NCBI GenBank assembly: GCA_958449715.1
Contig: CAUDIU010000079.1
Span: 1-7,860 of the forward strand
Reading direction: 5' to 3'
DNA from: an uncultured Clostridium sp.
Lineage (GTDB): Bacteria > Cyanobacteriota > Vampirovibrionia > Gastranaerophilales > Gastranaerophilaceae
DNA length: 7,860 nt
The translations under genes and the position numbers were made by a program. Every line of letters starts with the position of its first letter. The stretch's first letter is position 1. Shown in pieces: positions 1 to 6,630 of this stretch. The notes under the pieces are model-generated. The model saw only the letters and a program-made list of their open reading frames with translations. It searched no databases and was not told the DNA's origin.

Positions 1-3000
1 GAAAACAAAGAACGCGGGATTAAACTTAAAAGCGGCAATGCTACAAAAGTTGATTTAGCTGCCGATTATGGTATTGCGCCAGATGAACCTTTTGCTTATC
101 ACTATAAACTCTACCCAAAAGGCAATCACTCTGCTCCACCTATTTACATGCTCGATCCAGGGAATATTATTAACGAAGCACAAAATACACACAATGCTTA
201 TGATGTATATAATATTATAACTGACAGAGCACCTTCTGTATCTAAAGGCGGTGCAATGAAGTTAATTATCCCTGATTGCCATAATGTTATATGGAAATAT
301 AACGATAACAATAAAATTGTGATGAAATCGCCTGAAGAAATAGTCGATGTAATGAGTTCTTCTAAAAACTTTGCAAACAAAATCGGCGGTTCTTTAGCTG
401 GGATTGAAAAATCTTTAGATAATGGAGAATTAGATAAATTTACAAGAATTATTACACTACCATTATTCACTGATGATAGTCTTACAGCACATTCTTACTG
501 GAACAAAAACTGTTTCCAAATGGCACAAAGCTTAGGTAACATAAACAATTATGCATCTATACAAAGAAAAATGTTTGCAAAAGGAATGAATTTAGTTTCA
601 GATGGTGCATATGTAAATGAAGGATTAGAAGGTGTACATTTCCAACATATATTAAAATGGGGAGAAAAATCACCATATTTCAATTGGTTTAGAATTACTG
701 GGCTTAAAGATAGTCCTTTAAGTCTTGGTGTATTTGGCAAAAACACATCACATGTAACACACAGATTAGTTAACTCGCCTTATAAATTTGTTGAAAACGA
801 CAATGGTATCGTTAGCATTAAACCTAGTCATGGAGAATACGATCCGAAAAAACCTACTTATATTCAAATATATGATGATAGACTTACTAATGCAGAAAAT
901 TTAAGTAATAAAGAATTACTTAAAGCATACGAAAAATTTGATAAAAACTATTTGGATATAAATAATCACAATGATACCGTTGCACCTTACAGCTTTAGAA
1001 TAAATCCAGAAACTTACAAGAAAAATGTTGAAAAACTAAATGAATATAATAAAACATTACCAGAAATAGAAAGAATAAGATTACATAGTGGTCAAGGAAC
1101 TAAAAATGTAACTCAATTTGAATATTTCGGACTTGATGGAAAACATGAAAGTGGATTCTATACTTGGGATGCAAACCCAGATATTGCAAAATTAAATTAC
1201 ATATTCTCTCATACAGATACTCAAGATTTGTTAAATATCGGGAACCCAAGAGAAAGAGCGGCAAAAACAGCTTTACTAAAACGAAAAAATATAGAAGTAC
1301 AAGATTATGCAGTATCATCTGCTCAATTCTGGACTAAGAAAACAAACCAAATTTTAAATCTTAATGTCGCACAACATTTAAGAAATATCAAAAACATGGA
1401 TGCTCAGGGGATTTACAATTTAATTAAATCACAAGCTAATGGTAAAGTATTCCCTGAAGATTTAGATGTTTCTAAAAAAATTGTTGAAAATGTATTACAA
1501 AATAGATATGAACTCCACGGGTTCGATACTGTAGAATCATATAATGATTATATAGTACAAGGGCTTATGGATGTACCTCTTGACTCTATTGAAGTTGGGG
1601 ACGATATAGTATCTGCTTTAAGTACTCCTTATATCTCAAAAAGAGCAACCCAAGAAGATCAAATTGGAGTATCCAGATATGAAATGTTCCAAAAAAATAA
1701 TCCTCATATGAGAATGGAATACAAAGATGCTTATGAATTAACTGATAAAATGTACACAAAAGAGATGTACTCATTAGCAAAAGAAGTTTTAGCAGGAGTA
1801 GAATCAAAACTACCAGAAGATTGCAAACTTCATGACCAATATGGAAATGCTACACCATATGGTAAATATGTAATTCCGCTATTAACTTCTGAAATTGCAA
1901 AATTTGCAATTATTAAAGCAGTAGATCCAAAAGCTTCATTCTCATTTAATTCAAATACAGGCGAAATTTCTTATGATTACAATTCATTAAAAGGAACTTC
2001 TTTACTAGGAATGGGCATAATTGCTGATAGTCCAGAAAATGAAGCTATTTCGCTTGTTAATCATTTAAGAAAAGGAATAAGAAAAATAAATGCAAGCGAT
2101 AAAGAAAAACTTGCAAGTGCATTGTTAAAATCTATCAAAGGCACAAATTTTGACAGTTTTAAACTCGCAGAAATGATTGTGGATAGAACTCAAGCTGGCC
2201 TTGATTGGAGAATTGATGCAACAAAAGATATTGGAGATATCGAATCATTAAGAAATAAAAAAACAGATTTTGAATACACTTGGAATAAAGTTATTGATTT
2301 CTGGTCAAAATTTACAGACGGAGTAAAAGAATATCACCCTGACGCATATATAGCAGCAGAAGTTACAGACTTAGGCGAAATATACAGTGACGGTTATGGT
2401 GATAAATCAGGTGCAAGATTTGCTGGTAAAACCGAAGCAATGAGAAAACTTCTAAATGAAGCTGGATTTACAACTACAGCAAATTATGATTACTTCTCAT
2501 CTGACATAACTAAAATATTTGGAAAATTATTTGATTTTGATGGTAATAGTAGTCCAGAAAAAGGTTATAATCAAGGCACAACTATTCTTGATAAATTAGT
2601 AGGAAGCGATAATTTCTTAAATTCTGGATCTTTAGAATCATTAATTTATTCATATACATTTGCTGGAAACCACGATAAATGCAGAGCATTAGACGGTTTT
2701 TCAATGGATATGGATTTAGTTTATACTGATTTAACAGAAAAAGGCAACCCTTATCGTGAAAGAGCATACAGAATTCTTAACGGAGTAAAATACGGTGAAA
2801 ATGTTCATTATGATTCCGTTGACAATTATAATTACGATAAAGTAAGTAACTTAGCCATTGCCAAATGTGAATCTATTGCAAGCGGTATGGGAAAAGCTAA
2901 AGAAGCAATAGGCCTAAGCGATAGCCGCAAAAACTATGTTTACGATAAGATGGTAGAAGCATTAAAAAATCTATCTAATGGGTATCATAGAGGCAAAGTT

Positions 3001-3960
3001 TTTGAAGCAGATGGTTTTGGTGCAAGAGATTATAACATTGCATTAGATATATTATTTGATGAAATGGATTACATTGAACCAGATTCAAATAATCGTCTTA
3101 ATGCAGAAGAAAAGAAAAAACTTAAAGACAAAACTCTAGAAAGAATAATTGACCCTGCAATGTCAAAACTTTTAGGTCAAACTAAATTCTTAACAGCATT
3201 AGTTGGAAATCCAACATTATTCGCTGGCGATGAATACGGTGCTACAGGTTATGAAACAACTACTAAAAACATTTATCTTCAAAACCGTAACGTAATTCAT
3301 GAAGACTGGGCTGATCCAAATAGTCCTAACTATAAAGAATTTGTAAAAAAACACAAAGATAATATGATGGAAGCTCTTAGCCTAAGATCAAGACCTGAAT
3401 TACAACCATTAAATGATGGTACACCATTCGCTCTAAAAGAACAAAATGCTCATTATAAATTTGATGTATACAAAGATGATACAAATAAAACTAAAGAAAA
3501 CTTTGAAAGAACAGAAGAAGGAGATACTCAAATCTCTGCCTTATTAAGACAAAGTCCAAATGGAGCAATGACTATTTCATTATTTAATACAGCCGGTCTA
3601 AATCATACATTCGATAAATACTATGATCCAGCTGAATTAACTCTAAAATGCATTGATTTAAATGAAGATAGAGGTGGTAAAGTCGGACTAAGAGGCGGAT
3701 TGAAATCTGGTATGAAATTTAAAAATGCTGATAAAAATGACCCTACAACATATTATGTAAATGATAAAAATCAAATTACAGGCCCAGATCAAGCTCCTAT
3801 AAAATTCAAAGATTCAACATTAATCTTATACCATGAACCAAGTTTCACAGGTAGACGAGTATTGTATAATCCACAATATAACATTGTTTCAAATCCATAT
3901 TCACAAGTAAATAAAGAAAAACAAAATATTGGAAATAAACTTGCATTACTTAGCAAATAA
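1..3960 (+). CDS. Very large GH13 (alpha-amylase superfamily) glycoside hydrolase, 5' truncated
   Basis: The frame is open from base 1, so the start lies upstream; 1319 residues are visible (numbered here from base 1). The Met at base 148 is internal: the residues before it (PFAYHYKLYPKG) read like a CBM48/isoamylase-type N-terminal sandwich, a tentative match. A GH13 barrel follows: strand beta-2 (RIITLPLF, about 149-156), divergent region I (DGAYVNE, 201-207), the end of domain B (TWDANPDIAKLNY, 388-400), region II (DWRIDATK, nucleophile D739), region III (AAEV, acid/base E787), region IV (AGNHD, stabiliser D892) and the beta-8 motif LFAGDEYG (1073-1080). A beta-rich domain C fills about 1124-1294. 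The family cleaves or transfers alpha-glucosidic bonds; the substrate (starch, glycogen, branched dextrin) cannot be read here. Typical members have 450-700 residues. Here two mostly helical insertions, about 454-724 and 899-1049, enlarge the barrel. No membrane segment or anchor is visible; a signal peptide cannot be judged. Family call is firm, specificity unknown. Confidence 0.88.
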   Translation, partial: ENKERGIKLKSGNATKVDLAADYGIAPDEPFAYHYKLYPKGNHSAPPIYMLDPGNIINEAQNTHNAYDVYNIITDRAPSVSKGGAMKLIIPDCHNVIWKYNDNNKIVMKSPEEIVDVMSSSKNFANKIGGSLAGIEKSLDNGELDKFTRIITLPLFTDDSLTAHSYWNKNCFQMAQSLGNINNYASIQRKMFAKGMNLVSDGAYVNEGLEGVHFQHILKWGEKSPYFNWFRITGLKDSPLSLGVFGKNTSHVTHRLVNSPYKFVENDNGIVSIKPSHGEYDPKKPTYIQIYDDRLTNAENLSNKELLKAYEKFDKNYLDINNHNDTVAPYSFRINPETYKKNVEKLNEYNKTLPEIERIRLHSGQGTKNVTQFEYFGLDGKHESGFYTWDANPDIAKLNYIFSHTDTQDLLNIGNPRERAAKTALLKRKNIEVQDYAVSSAQFWTKKTNQILNLNVAQHLRNIKNMDAQGIYNLIKSQANGKVFPEDLDVSKKIVENVLQNRYELHGFDTVESYNDYIVQGLMDVPLDSIEVGDDIVSALSTPYISKRATQEDQIGVSRYEMFQKNNPHMRMEYKDAYELTDKMYTKEMYSLAKEVLAGVESKLPEDCKLHDQYGNATPYGKYVIPLLTSEIAKFAIIKAVDPKASFSFNSNTGEISYDYNSLKGTSLLGMGIIADSPENEAISLVNHLRKGIRKINASDKEKLASALLKSIKGTNFDSFKLAEMIVDRTQAGLDWRIDATKDIGDIESLRNKKTDFEYTWNKVIDFWSKFTDGVKEYHPDAYIAAEVTDLGEIYSDGYGDKSGARFAGKTEAMRKLLNEAGFTTTANYDYFSSDITKIFGKLFDFDGNSSPEKGYNQGTTILDKLVGSDNFLNSGSLESLIYSYTFAGNHDKCRALDGFSMDMDLVYTDLTEKGNPYRERAYRILNGVKYGENVHYDSVDNYNYDKVSNLAIAKCESIASGMGKAKEAIGLSDSRKNYVYDKMVEALKNLSNGYHRGKVFEADGFGARDYNIALDILFDEMDYIEPDSNNRLNAEEKKKLKDKTLERIIDPAMSKLLGQTKFLTALVGNPTLFAGDEYGATGYETTTKNIYLQNRNVIHEDWADPNSPNYKEFVKKHKDNMMEALSLRSRPELQPLNDGTPFALKEQNAHYKFDVYKDDTNKTKENFERTEEGDTQISALLRQSPNGAMTISLFNTAGLNHTFDKYYDPAELTLKCIDLNEDRGGKVGLRGGLKSGMKFKNADKNDPTTYYVNDKNQITGPDQAPIKFKDSTLILYHEPSFTGRRVLYNPQYNIVSNPYSQVNKEKQNIGNKLALLSK

Positions 3961-3994
3961 AAAAAATCCTCACTTAAAAAAGTGAGGATTTTTT
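3961..3994. terminator. Bidirectional rho-independent terminator between GH13 gene and aldehyde dehydrogenase
   Basis: The arms 3961-3975 and 3980-3994 are perfect inverted complements (15 bp, core TCCTCACTT) around a four-base AAAA loop. The stem begins directly after the GH13 stop codon. On the + strand it runs into TTTTTTATTT. On the minus strand the A-run arm also reads as a T-tract, TTTTTTATTT, so it can stop both convergent transcripts. The last two bases (3993-3994) lie in the TAA stop codon of the minus-strand aldehyde dehydrogenase gene, so that gene has no 3' UTR before its terminator. Confidence 0.92.
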
Positions 3995-5351
3995 ATTTGA
4001 CTAAAAATTTTCTTATTTTTTGTACAGTATCATATGAATATGGCGGATACATAATATCCATATCAAAATCAGGATTTTTAACCAAAATACTCTTTAAATG
4101 AGTAAAAGTATCAAAAGTATACTTACCGTGATACTTCCCAATACCTGAAAAACCTACACCACCAAAGGGTAAACCGTGAACTGCTGTTTGTTGAACAGTT
4201 TCATTCACAGCTCCTCCTCCAAAAGAAATACTATTTATAACTTTCCAATAAAACTCTTTATCCTTTGAAAAGACATATAAAGCCAAAGGGCGCGGTTTTG
4301 CTTTAAGAGTATTAATTACATCGTCAATATTTTGATATGTAATTATTGGCAAAATAGGTCCAAAAATTTCTTCTTGCATAGATGGAGAATCAAAAGAGTC
4401 TATGCTCAATAAAGTCGGTTCAATATACAAACCGCATTCATGGTAATCACCGCCATAGATAATATTTTTGGATTCTTGTATAATAATCTCTTTTAATCTT
4501 CTAAACCCTTCAGTATCTATAATACGACCATAATCTTTGCTTTCCTGAATAAATACACCATAAAAAGATTTTATTGATTTTATTAAATTATCAATCAAAT
4601 CCTGTTTTACATCTTCATGCACTAGTAAGTAATCAGGAGCTACACAAGTCTGTCCCGCATTTAAAAATTTTCCCCAAGCAATTTTTCTGGCAGCCTGTTC
4701 TATATTTACATTTTTATCTACAATTACAGGGCTTTTCCCTCCTAATTCCAATGTATATGGAATTAATTTTTTTGCAGCTGTTTCTGCAATTAATTTCCCT
4801 GTTTGAGTACTACCTGTAAAAAAGATATAATCAAAATCTTCTGATAAAATTTCTGCTGATGTCAATTCAGAAGGCAGAACACATCTTACATAATTACTGC
4901 TAAAAGTCTGAGCAATAATTTTACATATAACCTCTGCACAACGAGGTGTCCTTTTTGAAGGTTTTACAACTGCACAATTACCTGCAGCAATTGCTCCAAT
5001 TAAAGGCACAAATGATAATTGGAAAGGGTAATTGAAAGGAGTAATTATAAGCACAACTCCATACGGTTCCTTTAAAATATATCCATTTGAAGGTTTTAAA
5101 TATATAGGAGTTGATACTCTTTCAGTCTTTGCCCATTTTTTCAAATTTTTGATTGCGCAATCCAATTCTTGGAATATTAACCCCAATTCAGATGTTACTA
5201 TTTCAAAATTAGATTTTCTTAAGTCTTCCTTCAATGCTTGGAAAATTTCAGGCTCATAATGTTTAATCGTTTGTTTTAAACTTTTTAGCTGTTTTAATCT
5301 AAAATTCAAATCTTTGGTACGATTTGTATTAAAGAATTCTTTCAAATCCAT
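3993..5351 (-). CDS. NAD(P)-dependent aldehyde dehydrogenase, class 3 (ALDH3/fatty-aldehyde) type
   Basis: This 452-residue protein should oxidise an aldehyde to its carboxylic acid with NAD(P)+. It matches class 3 ALDHs along its full length, which are shorter than the roughly 500-residue class 1/2 enzymes. Visible elements are FNYPF (catalytic-site Asn N107), the Rossmann turn GSTQTGK (180-186), general base E202 in LELGGKSP, nucleophile C236 in NAGQTCVAPDY, EEIFGP (E328, cofactor ribose contact) and PFGGVGFSG (395-403). No C-terminal membrane anchor is seen, unlike the human fatty-aldehyde enzyme, so it is probably cytosolic. The start is set at 5351 because GGAAA lies 7 bases upstream, the same spacing as in ychF; an in-frame ATG six codons earlier (5369) has no Shine-Dalgarno sequence. 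It lies 72 bases downstream of ychF with no hairpin between, so co-transcription is possible. The substrate is unknown; medium or long-chain aldehydes are plausible by family. Confidence 0.93.
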   Translation of the reverse strand: MDLKEFFNTNRTKDLNFRLKQLKSLKQTIKHYEPEIFQALKEDLRKSNFEIVTSELGLIFQELDCAIKNLKKWAKTERVSTPIYLKPSNGYILKEPYGVVLIITPFNYPFQLSFVPLIGAIAAGNCAVVKPSKRTPRCAEVICKIIAQTFSSNYVRCVLPSELTSAEILSEDFDYIFFTGSTQTGKLIAETAAKKLIPYTLELGGKSPVIVDKNVNIEQAARKIAWGKFLNAGQTCVAPDYLLVHEDVKQDLIDNLIKSIKSFYGVFIQESKDYGRIIDTEGFRRLKEIIIQESKNIIYGGDYHECGLYIEPTLLSIDSFDSPSMQEEIFGPILPIITYQNIDDVINTLKAKPRPLALYVFSKDKEFYWKVINSISFGGGAVNETVQQTAVHGLPFGGVGFSGIGKYHGKYTFDTFTHLKSILVKNPDFDMDIMYPPYSYDTVQKIRKFLVK

Positions 5352-5358
5352 AACAATA

Positions 5359-5363
5359 TTTCC
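5359..5363 (-). promoter_or_regulatory. Ribosome binding site deciding the aldehyde dehydrogenase start
   Basis: On the minus strand GGAAA is followed by seven bases (TATTGTT) and ATG at 5351-5349. The neighbouring ychF gene has GGAAA with the same seven-base spacer. The site lies inside the six-codon extension that would be translated from the upstream ATG at 5369, which itself is preceded only by AT-rich sequence. This favours the shorter protein. Confidence 0.6.
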
Positions 5364-5423
5364 AATCATAATGTAATTATTAAATACGTTAAAAAACTAA
5401 AATAAATTAGTAACTCGGGCTAA

Positions 5424-6521
5424 TTATACAGAGAATCTAAAGTGAACTAAATCACCATCTTGTACAACATAATCTTTACCTTCAAGACGAGTTACACCTT
5501 TATCTTTACAAGCAACATATGAACCGTTTTTTACAAATTCATCATAAGGAGTAATTTCAGCTCTTATGAAACCTTTTTCAAAATCGGTATGAATTACACC
5601 AGCAGCTTGAGGAGCCTTAGCACCTGCAGGAATAGTCCAAGCGTGAACTTCTTTTTCTCCTGCAGTAATAAATGTTCTTAAATTTAATAATTTGTATACA
5701 GATTTAATCATTCTGTTGATACCACTATCTTCAACTCCTAAATCATGAAGATATTCTTTGGCTTCATCCGGAGATAATTCTGCTAATTCTTCTTCAATTC
5801 TCGCAGAAATTATTACCATTTCTGCACCATGTGATGATGCATATTCTTGAACTTTTTTAGTATAATCGTTACCATCTTTTAAATCGAATTCTGATACATT
5901 TGCTGCATAAATAACAGGTTTTGTAGACATTAAGTTTAACCCTTTTGCAACAGGTATTTCATCTTCATCAAAATGATCATTTACATTTATAAATGAAGCA
6001 TCTTCTAACAATTTTTGCATTTTTTCAAGAACTGAAAGAGTTAATACAGCATCTTTATCACCTGACTTTGCGACTTTTGAAACTTTTGCAATTTGTTTTT
6101 CAACAGAAGCCATATCAGCTAGAGCAAGTTCTGTATTAATAACCTCAATATCATCTAATGGGCTTACTTTGCCTGCAACGTGAATAGTATTAGGGTCATC
6201 AAAACATCTTACAACTTGGATAATTGCATCAACTTCTCTAATATTATGCAAAAACTGGTTTCCTAAACCTTCTCCTTTACTAGCACCTTTAACAAGACCT
6301 GCAATATCTACAAATTCAATTGCTGTTGGAATGATTACCTCAGTCTTGCAAAGTTTTGCAAGGATTTCCAATCTTTCATCAGGCACATTTACAACCCCGA
6401 CATTCGGTTCAATAGTACAAAACGGATAGTTTGCACTTTGTGCATTTTTTGCACTAGTTAAAGCATTAAATAAAGTTGATTTTCCAACATTCGGCAAGCC
6501 GACAATACCAGTTCTTAGCAT
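5424..6521 (-). CDS. ychF: Ribosome-binding ATPase YchF (OLA1 family)
   Basis: YchF is a cytosolic, near-universal P-loop NTPase of the Obg/TRAFAC group that associates with ribosomes and prefers ATP over GTP. The 365-residue length fits the family (about 363). The P-loop G1 is GLPNVGKST (8-16); G3 is DIAG (72-75), followed by LVKGASKGEGLGNQFL. The usual G4 NKxD is replaced by NVSE (208-211), the family signature that loosens guanine specificity. H114 in NTIHVAGK matches the position of the histidine implicated in ATP hydrolysis in the E. coli protein, from memory of that work. A helical domain occupies about 120-200, and a C-terminal TGS domain runs from about 281 to the end (LRTFITAGEKEVHAWTIP to DGDLVHFRFSV). 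The start has a strong ribosome binding site. The gene lies 59 bases past the upstream secA terminator, so it probably has its own promoter, and may share a transcript with the downstream aldehyde dehydrogenase gene. No abnormal residues seen. Confidence 0.98.
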   Translation of the reverse strand: MLRTGIVGLPNVGKSTLFNALTSAKNAQSANYPFCTIEPNVGVVNVPDERLEILAKLCKTEVIIPTAIEFVDIAGLVKGASKGEGLGNQFLHNIREVDAIIQVVRCFDDPNTIHVAGKVSPLDDIEVINTELALADMASVEKQIAKVSKVAKSGDKDAVLTLSVLEKMQKLLEDASFINVNDHFDEDEIPVAKGLNLMSTKPVIYAANVSEFDLKDGNDYTKKVQEYASSHGAEMVIISARIEEELAELSPDEAKEYLHDLGVEDSGINRMIKSVYKLLNLRTFITAGEKEVHAWTIPAGAKAPQAAGVIHTDFEKGFIRAEITPYDEFVKNGSYVACKDKGVTRLEGKDYVVQDGDLVHFRFSV

Positions 6522-6528
6522 TATAAAA

Positions 6529-6541
6529 TTTCCTTTTCCTT
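6529..6541 (-). promoter_or_regulatory. Ribosome binding site of ychF, duplicated
   Basis: The minus-strand leader reads AAGGAAAAGGAAA, then TTTTATA and ATG. Two purine-rich Shine-Dalgarno-like units stand in tandem; the proximal AGGAAA is 7 bases from the start codon and supports the ATG at 6521-6519. Confidence 0.75.
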
Positions 6542-6568
6542 AAATTTACACTATTATTATTGTACTCC

Positions 6569-6607
6569 AAACAAAACAAATAAGGCTGGAAAGATTTTCC
6601 AGCCTTA
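6569..6607 (-). terminator. Rho-independent terminator of secA
   Basis: The arms 6581-6592 and 6596-6607 form a perfect 12-bp stem (TAAGGCTGGAAA and its complement) with a three-base loop, containing a GC-rich GGCTGG core. Read on the minus strand the stem is followed by TTTGTTTTGTTT (6580-6569). It starts 23 bases after the secA stop codon. The + strand side has no good T-tract, so it appears to work for secA only and separates it from ychF. Confidence 0.88.
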
Positions 6608-6630
6608 TTAAAAATATACAATATTATTTA

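Noticed and set aside
148..150. ATG at 148 as the true start of the GH13 gene.
   Set aside because: The frame stays open to base 1 with protein-like sequence in front, and no Shine-Dalgarno sequence precedes this ATG (TCCACCTATTTAC).
3070..3110. A possible EF-hand or dockerin-like calcium loop in the GH13 insertion (EPDSNNRLNAEE).
   Set aside because: It lacks the glycine at loop position 6 and the regular Asp/Asn spacing, and no second copy is present.
5423..5455. Possible aldehyde dehydrogenase promoter at the end of ychF: TATAAT (5428-5423, minus strand) with TTTAGT 17 bases upstream.
   Set aside because: The -10 is perfect but the -35 is weak and the site lies in coding sequence. Six-base AT matches are common in this composition, so operon transcription from ychF is equally likely.
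6545..6580. Possible ychF promoter on the minus strand, TTGTTT with a 17-base gap to TAATAG, or TACAAT alone at 6564-6559.
   Set aside because: A promoter is expected here because a terminator precedes ychF, but TAATAG is a poor -10 box and TACAAT has no -35 at the right distance. The AT-rich background makes such matches likely by chance.
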